Below are positions 16,132 through 23,904 of a stretch of DNA of 33,906 nucleotides, in pieces; the first letter of the stretch is position 1; every line of letters starts with the position of its first letter. The stretch spans positions 1 to 33,906 of the forward strand of contig JBOGEX010000028.1 in NCBI GenBank assembly GCA_050741915.1, written 5' to 3'. Source of the stretch: JACCTH01 sp050741915 (GTDB lineage Bacteria; Actinomycetota; Acidimicrobiia; Spongiisociales; ZC4RG35). Both the position numbers and the translations under genes were made by a program. The notes beneath the pieces were generated by a model that did no database searches, was not told where the DNA came from, and saw only the letters and a program-made list of their open reading frames with translations.

Positions 16132-16968
16132 ATGACTTTCGCTCGCGCCCGGTCACTTCTCCTCCTCGCCGGATTCATCTTGATCCTGCTGGTCGGATTG
16201 GTCGCTATCTCCCGCGGCGTCGATCTCGTCGAAGTGGCAGCAACCCTGCTCTTCATTCCCGTTTTCGCCGGTTTCTTGTTCGGCGGAGTACGCGGCGGCT
16301 TCGCTTCCGGAGTCCTGGCCTCGGTGGCATATGTCCTCTTGCGAATCCCCTCGCTGCAGCTCCTCGGCTTGACGCCACTGGCTGGCCAGATCGCAGCCCG
16401 AGTCCTCGGATACCTTGGCTTTGGACTCGGCGGAGGATGGGCGGCACAGCAGATCAAGGCTGCTCTCGACAAGTTCGAGTTGCATGACGACATCGACGAT
16501 GAAACCGGCGTCGGCAATGCGCGGTCGATGATCGAGATCACCGACACCGAGAAGGCACGAGCCGATCGCTATCAGAAAATCTTCTCCGTGGTCCTGGCCG
16601 ATATCTCGTCGCCAAAGTGGTCGGAGCACCGGGTACAAAAACAAAGGACCGTACTCCGCGACCTCGGCCAGCGACTCGAACGCGCCATTCGCAGCTCCGA
16701 TCACGCCGCCCATGCCCGTCGCGGCGGCCACCACTTGATAGGCCTGGTCCTTCCCGAAACAGGCCCCGAGGGCGCCCGCATCGCCAGCGAGAACCTGAGC
16801 AAGCTCTTGACCGAGGTCTCCGGCCCCTCGGCCGGGGTGCGTCTGGCCGTCGCCACCTATCCCAGTGACGGGATCGAGGGAATCCTCGAGCTCTGGCGAG
16901 AGATCGACCGCGCCCGCCGACCGGCCGATCGAGCGGCAGAAGGACGTCGCCCGCCTCCTGGGTCGTGA
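16132..16968 (+). CDS. membrane protein with degenerate GGDEF domain
   Basis: The 278-residue protein has three to four membrane segments (about 8-25, 33-50, 56-70, 82-103) and a C-terminal region with the layout of a diguanylate cyclase domain. DETGVGNARSM (123-133) stands where D-LTGL-NR is usual, ARADRY and VVLADIS follow, and ARRGGHHLIGLVLPET (195-210) stands where R-GGDEF-LLP-T is expected. AVATYPSDG (239-247) is also family-typical. The catalytic GGDEF is GGHHL, so cyclase activity is unlikely; a binding or regulatory role is possible. The last 431 bases overlap the 3' end of comEC on the other strand. The ATG at 16132 gives a clean start before the first helix. Confidence 0.75.
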   Translation: MTFARARSLLLLAGFILILLVGLVAISRGVDLVEVAATLLFIPVFAGFLFGGVRGGFASGVLASVAYVLLRIPSLQLLGLTPLAGQIAARVLGYLGFGLGGGWAAQQIKAALDKFELHDDIDDETGVGNARSMIEITDTEKARADRYQKIFSVVLADISSPKWSEHRVQKQRTVLRDLGQRLERAIRSSDHAAHARRGGHHLIGLVLPETGPEGARIASENLSKLLTEVSGPSAGVRLAVATYPSDGIEGILELWREIDRARRPADRAAEGRRPPPGS

Positions 16969-19066
16969 TCACGCGGGCGCCACTCGCCTCGAGAACGCTC
17001 ACCACCTCCGGGGCCGGGTGCCCGAATCTGTTGCGCCCCACGCTGATCACTGCGATCTCCGGGCGGGTGGCAGCTAACCAAAGCGGCAAAGAGGTGTTAC
17101 CGCCGTGGTGGGGAACCTTGAGGATGTCGATGTCGATGGGATCGAGGTCTCGTTGAGCGGCGACCTCGACATCACCGGTCATCAACAACGACATTGCTGC
17201 GGAACGGGCAATGATGACGATTGACTGGTCGTTGGCACCCTCGTAACGCCGCTCGGGGCCAACCACCTCGAGCGACAACCCCGCCCATCGGCGGCTGGTC
17301 CCCGGCTGGGGGGCGAGGAGCGGAACGGAAGCCGCTTTCATCTCCGCCTCGACTTTGTCCCAAGTGGGATTGGGGTGTTCGTCCCCCGCATGCCAAACCT
17401 CGCCGATCGGTATCCGGCCGGCCAGCCCGACGAGCCCGGCGACGTGATCGTCATGGGGGTGGGTCGCCACCACCAGGCGCAACTGTCTGATGCGGTACCG
17501 ATAGAGCGCTTGCCAGAGCTGGCGCTGATCCGGTCCGCCGTCGACGAGCACCGCCTCTCCGTTCGCCGACACGAGCAGTGCCGCATCGCCCTGACCGACG
17601 TCGAGGAACACAACCGCCGGTCCGCTCAGTCCGGAAGAGATGAGAGTTGCCACCAAGGCGACGGAGGCGCCCGCGGCCATCATCGGTCTGATTGGCGGCC
17701 AGCGAATCGTCACCAAGAGAGCCGAGACGATCAGGGCAACGGCCGCGAGATGGAGCTGGGGATACCAAGCGGCGATCCTGGCGACCGCCAGCACGATCTC
17801 GGAAGCAAAAACCGCCGCCGCGAGAAAGAGACCCGGTCCGGTGACAATTCCGATCGCTCCGAAAAGAGTTGCGGCGGCGACCAGCGGCGCCGAAATCAGG
17901 TTGGTGAGAGGAGCAAGCAAGGGAATGCCATCGCCTTGCATCAGGAGGAGAGGCATCACCGCCGCTTGAGCGGCGACCGTTACCCCGAGGGGTTTCCTGA
18001 GCAGGCGAGGAATTCGCTCCGGCAGCAAATCGTACCCGACCATGATCCCCGCCGTTGCCGCCAGTGAGAGGTGGAAGCCGAGATCTGAGACCAGGGCCGG
18101 AGCTGCCAGCATTGCCAGCGACGCCCCGGCTCCCAGTGCAGTCCAGGCGTCGATCGCCAGGCCGGCGGCTCGACCGGCGAAGATGACAGCGGCCATCAAC
18201 CCTGCTCTCACCACCGACGGTTCCCAGCGGGTGGCGACCAGGAAGATGGCCAGACCCACCAGGCCCATCCATCCGCGCCGGCGAGCGCCCACCCCGATCG
18301 GACCCAACAGCAGCCACCAGAGCAACAAAAAGCCAGCGACGTTGGCCCCGGACACGGCCACAAAATGCGAGATCCCTGCCCGCCGCATCGCCACCTGATC
18401 AGCGTCAGCGAGGTCGGAGGTCTCACCCACCAGGAATCCGGCGAGGAGGGCTTCGGCCGGCTCGCCTCCGTCGAGCTGCTGAAGAACTCGATTCCTGATT
18501 GCATTCCCGGTTCCGACCAATGGAGTCGAGCGAGCGTCGAGCGCGTCGATATCGCTGACGTCGACGATCCCCGCGTAGAAATGTCCACCGGCGCTCCCGG
18601 GGCTCGTCTGCCATCGCCCCCTGATCCGCAACATCTCCGACCACGAGACGTCTCGCTCCGTCGGGAGTCGGAGAAGGAGGTTGGGACCTCGCCAGGTGGT
18701 TTCTCCGCCGCCATTGGCCATGGAGACGGGCCGACCGACGAACCAGCTGCCACCAAAGGGGCTCGGCTCGGCATCGGTAACCGCCACCACCGTCAGCGCC
18801 CCGAATTCGCGTGGCAGTCCGGCGGTAAGAATCGACTGTTCGCGACCCACCGACACCTGGCCGGAGATCCATCCCGCCACCAAAACGAGGGGAACCAAGA
18901 TCACCGGTCGTCGACGGGATCCTCCGAGCAACAACGCCACGCCGGAAGCCGTGGTCGCCATCACGAGCAGCACCCCCGCCCCCCTGGCGGCGCCGACTCC
19001 CCCGGCGAGTAGACACAGAGCGCCGAGAACCGGCCATGATTCTCTCGGCGGAAGATGCCACCTCAT
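16538..19066 (-). CDS. comEC: ComEC/Rec2 DNA-uptake channel, with antisense-derived tail
   Basis: ComEC forms the inner-membrane channel for transforming DNA. The 842-residue frame has an N-terminal DUF4131-like region (to about 180), the Competence domain (about 195-460, with HFVAVSGANVAGF) and a C-terminal metallo-beta-lactamase-like domain: VVFLDVGQGDAALL, VDGGPD, ATHPHDDHVAGL, MTGDVE, KVPHHGGNTS. Family homology ends near residue 695 (TTQEAGDVLLPL). The remaining ~143 residues are Arg/Gly/Pro/Ser-rich and antisense to the GGDEF-like gene, so they are probably read-through after loss of the original stop. The ATG overlaps the comEA stop as ATGA. Confidence 0.9.
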   Translation of the reverse strand: MRWHLPPRESWPVLGALCLLAGGVGAARGAGVLLVMATTASGVALLLGGSRRRPVILVPLVLVAGWISGQVSVGREQSILTAGLPREFGALTVVAVTDAEPSPFGGSWFVGRPVSMANGGGETTWRGPNLLLRLPTERDVSWSEMLRIRGRWQTSPGSAGGHFYAGIVDVSDIDALDARSTPLVGTGNAIRNRVLQQLDGGEPAEALLAGFLVGETSDLADADQVAMRRAGISHFVAVSGANVAGFLLLWWLLLGPIGVGARRRGWMGLVGLAIFLVATRWEPSVVRAGLMAAVIFAGRAAGLAIDAWTALGAGASLAMLAAPALVSDLGFHLSLAATAGIMVGYDLLPERIPRLLRKPLGVTVAAQAAVMPLLLMQGDGIPLLAPLTNLISAPLVAAATLFGAIGIVTGPGLFLAAAVFASEIVLAVARIAAWYPQLHLAAVALIVSALLVTIRWPPIRPMMAAGASVALVATLISSGLSGPAVVFLDVGQGDAALLVSANGEAVLVDGGPDQRQLWQALYRYRIRQLRLVVATHPHDDHVAGLVGLAGRIPIGEVWHAGDEHPNPTWDKVEAEMKAASVPLLAPQPGTSRRWAGLSLEVVGPERRYEGANDQSIVIIARSAAMSLLMTGDVEVAAQRDLDPIDIDILKVPHHGGNTSLPLWLAATRPEIAVISVGRNRFGHPAPEVVSVLEASGARVITTQEAGDVLLPLDRPVGGRGRSLARARGFPRSRHWDRWRRPDAPRPRGRRPRSRACSGSRWRCGRPRGLFREGPGLSSGGRRDGHGRRDRSCEWRVRVAGRGRGVRSFVFVPGAPTTLATRYRPGPRRRFSDSDRLVPSRCR

Positions 19067-19644
19067 GGCACCACCACCAAGTCACGCAAACTCGCCAGCT
19101 TGGACTCCCCGATTCCCGGAACGTCGAGCAAATCCTCGACTGCCGTGAAGGGTCCGTTCTCGGTTCGGTGGGCGACGATTCTCTCAGCGATCACCGGCCC
19201 GATCCCGGGAAGGTCGTCAAGCTCGGCGGCGGTGGCCTGGTTGAGGTGGACCCGTCGGTCGTTGCTCGGGAGGCCGCCTGATTCCCCACCACCCGAGGTG
19301 GTCTCAGGACCAGGAACGATGATTTGCATTCCGTCTCTCGCCGGTTCGGCGAGGTTGATCGCCTCCATCAGTGCCCCCGGCAAGGCCCCGCCAGCGGCGG
19401 CTATCGCCTCCGCCACCCGGGCATCAGCTGCGAGGTCGACCAGACCCGGGAGCGCCACCCAACCGCCGACGTGGACCGTGATCGTGCCGGTCTCCATCGC
19501 GGGCGGTGTCGAAACATCTGGCGGAGGTGGAGGAGGCTCTGGAATGCGTCCACCCCACCACCAACCGGCCCCGACCGCCGCCAGCAAGACCATCCAAACC
19601 ACCACGCCTTGCCGCCGATCCACTCCACCTCCTGACCTGGTCAT
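19063..19644 (-). CDS. comEA: ComEA-family DNA receptor
   Basis: The 193-residue protein has an N-terminal membrane anchor (about 13-30, VVVWMVLLAAVGAGWWWG), a proline-rich spacer (EPPPPPPDVSTPP), an SLBB domain (about 53-110, ITVHVGGWVALPGLVDLAADA) and a C-terminal helix-hairpin-helix DNA-binding domain with LNQATAAELDDLPGIGPVIA (about 133) and LLDVPGIGESKLASL. This is the standard ComEA layout for binding double-stranded DNA outside the membrane. It overlaps comEC by 4 bases and is divergent from ppk2 across 52 bases. Confidence 0.95.
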   Translation of the reverse strand: MTRSGGGVDRRQGVVVWMVLLAAVGAGWWWGGRIPEPPPPPPDVSTPPAMETGTITVHVGGWVALPGLVDLAADARVAEAIAAAGGALPGALMEAINLAEPARDGMQIIVPGPETTSGGGESGGLPSNDRRVHLNQATAAELDDLPGIGPVIAERIVAHRTENGPFTAVEDLLDVPGIGESKLASLRDLVVVP

Positions 19645-19696
19645 ACCGGACCCCTGGGCTCCGGGGAAGAGGTCTGATCCAGTTAGGGTGCCGGCG

Positions 19697-20506
19697 GTGG
19701 ATACGGCCCGCTATCGCGTGAAACCAGGTGAGGCGACCGAATTGACCAACCGCGATCCCTCAGACCAAAGCCTGTTCGACGGGGACAAGAAGGCCGGGAA
19801 AGCAGCTCTGGCGAAGCTCAACACCCACCTCGAGGAATTGCAGGAGCTGTTTTACGCCGATCACCGTCATCGATTGCTGGTGGTCCTACAGGCCACCGAT
19901 ACCGGCGGCAAGGACGGAACTATCTCTTCTGTGTTCGACGGCGTCAACCCTCTCGGAGTCAAGGTGGCGTCGTTCAAGAGGCCCACCGAGGCCGAGCTCG
20001 CCCACGACTATCTCTGGCGGGTTCACCCCCACGTCCCGTCCAACGGCGAAATCGCCATCTTCAACCGCAGCCACTACGAGGACGTGCTGGTCGTGCGTGT
20101 GCACAACCTTGTTCCCGAAGAGAGTTGGCGGCCGCGCTACGAACAGATTGTCGACTTCGAGCGGCTGCTCACGGAGGAGGGAACGACCATCCTCAAGTTC
20201 TTCCTTCACATTTCCAAGGACGAGCAACGAGAGCGACTACAAGCCCGTCTCGACGACCCCAAGAAACATTGGAAGTTCTCACTCGGCGATCTCGACGAGC
20301 GCAAGGTCTGGGATCAGTACCAGGCCGCGTACGAGGAGGCCATCTCGCGGACCTCGACCGATTCCGCTCCCTGGTACGTAATCCCGGCCAACCGCAAGTG
20401 GTATCGGGACCTGGTCGTCGCCACCATCCTCATTCAGACTCTGGAGCAACTCGACCTCGGTTTTCCCAAACCAGAACAAGATCTGAGCGGCATCGTCGTC
20501 GAGTAG
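19697..20506 (+). CDS. ppk2: polyphosphate kinase 2 family phosphotransferase
   Basis: PPK2 enzymes transfer phosphate between polyphosphate and nucleotides. The 269-residue single-domain protein has Walker A QATDTGGKDGT (about 65-75), the lid/Walker B region AIFNRSHYEDVLVVRV (about 120) and the conserved SAPWYVIPANRKWYRDL (about 232). The length fits the short PPK2 class (polyphosphate:AMP or ADP phosphotransferases); which nucleotide is used cannot be read from sequence here. A GTG at 19697 is chosen because TTAGGG lies 8 bases upstream. The frame is open far upstream, but only as antisense of comEA. It is divergent from comEA and ends one base before the stop of the convergent HExxH gene. 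Confidence 0.92.
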   Translation: MDTARYRVKPGEATELTNRDPSDQSLFDGDKKAGKAALAKLNTHLEELQELFYADHRHRLLVVLQATDTGGKDGTISSVFDGVNPLGVKVASFKRPTEAELAHDYLWRVHPHVPSNGEIAIFNRSHYEDVLVVRVHNLVPEESWRPRYEQIVDFERLLTEEGTTILKFFLHISKDEQRERLQARLDDPKKHWKFSLGDLDERKVWDQYQAAYEEAISRTSTDSAPWYVIPANRKWYRDLVVATILIQTLEQLDLGFPKPEQDLSGIVVE

Positions 20507-20507
20507 T

Positions 20508-20882
20508 TCAGACCGAAGCGATGTCGCGGGCTTCCCGTTCGAGCGAGATGTTCTCATAGGCTTTTTGATGAGCGAGCCCGCTCCTTCGGAGGCGCAGGTA
20601 GTCGAAGAGATATCGAGCCAGGAACCTTCCGAAGCCCATCTCCTGCCATTGCCGCACATGAACGAGCTCGTGCTGGATCAACTTCGCTAGAGCGACGCGA
20701 TCGCCGCCAAGGATGTCGCCGCGAACAAAGATTGCCCAGGGGACAGTCATCGCCCCCACGTCTCCCCGCCACACCTGTGTCAACCAACCAGGGGCGCGCC
20801 TCACCGGCACGCGATCGATGTCACCGAGGCCGCACTGGCCCGAGATCTCGACCGGATCAAAGCCGCCCAGAGCGGTGATCAC
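20508..20882 (-). CDS. small HExxH-motif protein, possible metalloprotease-like
   Basis: The 124-residue protein carries LIQHELVHVRQW near residue 70, an HExxH zinc-protease signature, followed by RYLFDYLRLRRSGLAHQKAYENISLEREARD. The final E in EREARD could be a third zinc ligand. It resembles small HExxH proteins of the DUF4157 kind, but I cannot name a substrate. No signal peptide is seen. The GTG start follows an AAGGGG ribosome-binding sequence and lies 17 bases after the leuS stop, so it is probably cotranscribed with leuS. The frame continues upstream only inside leuS. Confidence 0.65.
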   Translation of the reverse strand: MITALGGFDPVEISGQCGLGDIDRVPVRRAPGWLTQVWRGDVGAMTVPWAIFVRGDILGGDRVALAKLIQHELVHVRQWQEMGFGRFLARYLFDYLRLRRSGLAHQKAYENISLEREARDIASV

Positions 20883-20899
20883 CGACGGCGGAAACCCCT

Positions 20900-23347
20900 T
20901 CAGCCGGCGTCCTTCGTCTTGGAAACCACGTTCACGAGGCGGGGGGGACGGGCGACAATCATCGCCACGGCTTTGCCGGTCAGGTGTCCTTGCACCTTGG
21001 CGGAACCGACAGCCAGTTCCTCCGCCTCTGCCGATGTGATCTCGGAAGAGACTTCGATTCGGTCCCTCACCTTGCCGTCCACCTGAACGATCATGGTGAC
21101 GGTCCGTTGCGTGACCAATGAAGGATCCCACTGCGGCCAGGGCTCGAGCGCCAGCATCGACCCGCGGCCCGCCTGCTCCCACAGCTCATGAGCAATGTGG
21201 GGAGCCATCGGAGCGAGCATCTTCAACAAGAACTCGTATATCTCGCTGAACACCTCTTTGCTCAACCCTTCCTCGGAACGGAGGTGATCGACTAACTGGT
21301 TGGTGAACCCCATCAGAGCCGCCACCGCGGTGTTGAACCGAAACCGGTCGATGTCCTCGGTGACCTTCTTCACGGTGCGATGGGCCCCGGCTCGCAGCGC
21401 CCGATCCTCTTCCGACGGTGCGCGATCGACCACTGAACCGATTTCTCCGTGACCGATGCGCCACACCCGGTCGAGGAATCGGTGGGTCCCCTCGACCCCG
21501 TTGTCATTCCATACCGCATCATCGGTCGGCGGTCCGACGAAGAGATGAAACAGACGCAATGAGTCCGCACCGTGCCGCTCGAAGAAGTCATCGGGCGAGA
21601 TCACGTTCCCCTTCGACTTGGACATCTTTCCGGCCGCGAGCGTGATCATCCCCTGGGTGAAAAGCCGAGCGAATGGCTCCTCGACGTCGACCAGTCCCAT
21701 GTCGAAGAGCACCTTGGTGATAAAACGGGCGTACATGAGATGGAGCACGGCGTGTTCGACCCCACCGATGTATTGATCGACCGGCATCCAATAGCGAACC
21801 TTTGCCGGATCAAAAATCTCTGTTGAGTTGTGGGGGTCGCAGTAGCGCAAGACGTACCAGGAGGAATCGACGAATGTATCCATGGTGTCGGTCTCCCGCT
21901 CCGCCGGCTCGCCGCCGATCGGGCAGGCGACATTGACGAAGTCCGGCACGGCCGCCAAAGGTGATTCCCCTTTGGGGGCATAGTCCTCGACATCCGGGTG
22001 CAACACGGGGAGATCGGCCTCGGGCACCGGTACCAGCCCGTGGACCGGGCATTTGATCATCGGGATCGGGGAGCCCCAATAGCGCTGGCGGGAGATCAAC
22101 CAGTCGCGCAGGCGATATCGGACGGTTCCGCTTCCGATTCCTTGCTCCTCGAACCACACGGTGATCTTCTTCTTGGCAGACGCGATGTCGAGACCATCGA
22201 GGAACTCGCTGTTGATGGCCGGTCCGTCGCCGGGGTAGGCCCTTCCCTCGAAGCCAGCAGGCGGCTCGACAGTGCGAATGATGTTGAGTCCGTACTTTTC
22301 GGCGAAGGTCCAGTCCCGCTCATCCTGACCGGGCACGGCCATGATGGCGCCGGTCCCATAACTCAACAGAACGTAGTCGGCGACGTAGATGGGAACGCGG
22401 TGTCCATTGACCGGGTTGATGGCATCTCGGCCGGTGAACACCCCGGTCTTGTCGCCCTCCGCCATCCGCTCGATCTCCGATTGACGGCGAGCCGCAGCAA
22501 TGTAGGCCCGAGCCGCTTCCTCGTTCGCCTGGCCCGAGATGAGCTCTTCGACCAAAGGATGTTCGGGGGCCAGGACCGCGAACGTCATCCCGAACACAGT
22601 GTCAGGTCGGGTCGTGAAAACCTCGAAAGAAAGATCAGAATCGGCCACCTTGATCGCGAACTGGGCGCCCTCGGAGCGACCAATCCAGTTCTCCTGCATG
22701 ACCCGCACCCGATCCGGCCACTCGTCCAGCAAAGCGAGGTCGTCTAGGAGGCGCTGGGCATAGTCGGTGATCTTGAAGAACCACTGCTCGAGATCGCGCC
22801 TTTCGACGATGGTCCCGCAGCGTTCGCAGGCGCCGTCAACCACCTGCTCGTTGGCCAGAACAGTTTGATCTTTCGGGCACCAGTTGACCGGGGCCTTCTT
22901 CTTGTAGGCGAGGCCTCGCTCCCAGAGTTTCAGAAACAGCCATTGGTCCCACCGGTAATAATCGGGCTTGTGAACAGCCAGCTCCCGACTCCAGTCATAG
23001 GCCGCCCCCAGCCGCCGAATTTGGGCCCGCATCCGCTCGATCTGACGCTCGGTGAAGATCCGGGGGTGGATTCCGGTGTCGATGGCTGCGTTCTCTGCAG
23101 GTAGCCCGAAAGAGTCCCAACCCATCGGCGAAAGGACGTTTTCGCCACGCATCGTCCGGTAGCGGGTGAGAAGGTCGCCGTAGGTGTAGTTGCGGACATG
23201 CCCCATGTGAATGTCCCCCGATGGATAGGGGTACATGCAGACGTTATAGAACTTGGGCCGATCGGGGTCGGGTTCGACGTTGAAAACCCGCTCCTTCGCC
23301 CACCGTTCTTGCCACTTGGGCTCGATGGCGGCAAAGTCGTAGGACAT
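20900..23347 (-). CDS. leuS: leucyl-tRNA synthetase
   Basis: LeuRS charges tRNA-Leu with leucine. The 815-residue class I enzyme has the HIGH-type motif PYPSGDIHMGHVRNY (about 39-53), a CP1 editing domain with TTRPDTVFG (about 244), a zinc-like insert (CERCG, about 175), the KMSKS loop KMSKSKGN (about 577) and the C-terminal anticodon-binding and tail domains. Length is normal. The ATG at 23347 precedes YDFAAIEPKWQ, the typical start. A perfect 24-bp palindrome lies 20 bases upstream, between it and the divergent split-barrel gene. Confidence 0.98.
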   Translation of the reverse strand: MSYDFAAIEPKWQERWAKERVFNVEPDPDRPKFYNVCMYPYPSGDIHMGHVRNYTYGDLLTRYRTMRGENVLSPMGWDSFGLPAENAAIDTGIHPRIFTERQIERMRAQIRRLGAAYDWSRELAVHKPDYYRWDQWLFLKLWERGLAYKKKAPVNWCPKDQTVLANEQVVDGACERCGTIVERRDLEQWFFKITDYAQRLLDDLALLDEWPDRVRVMQENWIGRSEGAQFAIKVADSDLSFEVFTTRPDTVFGMTFAVLAPEHPLVEELISGQANEEAARAYIAAARRQSEIERMAEGDKTGVFTGRDAINPVNGHRVPIYVADYVLLSYGTGAIMAVPGQDERDWTFAEKYGLNIIRTVEPPAGFEGRAYPGDGPAINSEFLDGLDIASAKKKITVWFEEQGIGSGTVRYRLRDWLISRQRYWGSPIPMIKCPVHGLVPVPEADLPVLHPDVEDYAPKGESPLAAVPDFVNVACPIGGEPAERETDTMDTFVDSSWYVLRYCDPHNSTEIFDPAKVRYWMPVDQYIGGVEHAVLHLMYARFITKVLFDMGLVDVEEPFARLFTQGMITLAAGKMSKSKGNVISPDDFFERHGADSLRLFHLFVGPPTDDAVWNDNGVEGTHRFLDRVWRIGHGEIGSVVDRAPSEEDRALRAGAHRTVKKVTEDIDRFRFNTAVAALMGFTNQLVDHLRSEEGLSKEVFSEIYEFLLKMLAPMAPHIAHELWEQAGRGSMLALEPWPQWDPSLVTQRTVTMIVQVDGKVRDRIEVSSEITSAEAEELAVGSAKVQGHLTGKAVAMIVARPPRLVNVVSKTKDAG

Positions 23348-23367
23348 GGGATCCCGAGGCTAGTTGC

Positions 23368-23421
23368 CCCTTCTTGCGTAAATCTCGTACCGTTTTTGGT
23401 ACGAGATTTACGCAAGAAGGG
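23368..23421. repeat. perfect 24-bp inverted repeat with T5 loop
   Basis: The arms 23368-23391 (from CCCTTCTTGCG to CTCGTACC) and 23398-23421 are perfectly complementary over 24 bp around the 6-base loop GTTTTT. It fills most of the 80-bp gap between the divergent starts of leuS (23347) and the split-barrel gene (23428). Candidate roles are a dispersed palindromic element, a large dimeric operator, or an attenuating hairpin in either leader. I saw no second copy in this window. Confidence 0.9.
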
Positions 23422-23427
23422 AACGAA

Positions 23428-23817
23428 GTGATTCCACCGAGCCATCTCGACTTGCTGACTAGACCCGTTCTCGCCCACGCCGCCACCATCGATGCGAAGG
23501 GGAGGCCGCAGAACAACCCGGTCTGGATCGCGTGGGACGGCACCTACCTTCGCTTCTCCCAGGTGATCGGCCGCCAAAAAGAGAAGAACCTGGGCCGCAA
23601 TCCGGCCATCACCTTCTCCCTCGTCGACCCCGACGACCCCTATCGGTACGTCGAAATCCGAGGCGTGCTCGACGGGATCGAAGATGACTCGTCGCTCGCG
23701 TTCATCAATTCGATGGCGCAGAAGTACCTCGGGGTCAAGCGCAACCCGTGGGAAAAGCCCGGCCAGCGCCGCATCATCATGCGCATCCGCCCCTTACGCG
23801 CCCTCACCATGGGCTGA
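23428..23817 (+). CDS. split-barrel flavin/F420-dependent oxidoreductase family protein
   Basis: The 129-residue protein has the pyridoxamine-phosphate-oxidase-like split barrel: LLTRPVLAHAATIDAKGRPQ (about 6-25), then NPVWIAWDGTYLRFS, the RQKEKNLGRNPAITFSLVDP stretch and VEIRGVLDGIEDD. In Actinomycetota, proteins of this form usually bind F420 or FMN. The substrate cannot be predicted. A GTG at 23428 with AGAAGGGA upstream is the best start; an upstream in-frame extension runs through the palindrome and is unlikely to be real. It is convergent with icmF. Confidence 0.85.
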   Translation: MIPPSHLDLLTRPVLAHAATIDAKGRPQNNPVWIAWDGTYLRFSQVIGRQKEKNLGRNPAITFSLVDPDDPYRYVEIRGVLDGIEDDSSLAFINSMAQKYLGVKRNPWEKPGQRRIIMRIRPLRALTMG

Positions 23818-23851
23818 CCCGTTCTCTCCCATGCCCCTCCGTCGCCCGTTT

Positions 23852-23884
23852 CTCCCCCGAAGGGGGGAGTACCGCCGTAGGCGG
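23852..23884. terminator. paired GC hairpins between convergent genes
   Basis: Two adjacent hairpins lie between the stops of the split-barrel gene (plus) and icmF (minus). The first is CTCCCCC (23852-23858) / GGGGGAG (23863-23869) with a GAAG loop. The second is CCGCC/GGCGG (23872-23884) with a GTA loop. They can act in both directions as a shared terminator. No U run is present. Confidence 0.6.
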
Positions 23885-23904
23885 GGAGGGGGGAACCTCT
23901 TGTC

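Noticed and set aside
16153..16734. Minus-strand 193-codon frame antisense to the GGDEF-like gene
   Set aside because: It has no recognisable motif and is typical of antisense open frames in GC-rich coding DNA; the plus frame shows clear domain features.
19055..19696. N-terminal extension of the PPK2 frame to 483 codons
   Set aside because: The upstream part is antisense to comEA, low in recognisable content, and PPK2 homology begins after the GTG at 19697 with its own ribosome-binding sequence.
23374..23427. Upstream extension of the split-barrel gene through the palindrome
   Set aside because: The added residues are just the translation of the inverted repeat; the GTG at 23428 with its purine-rich site fits the family start.
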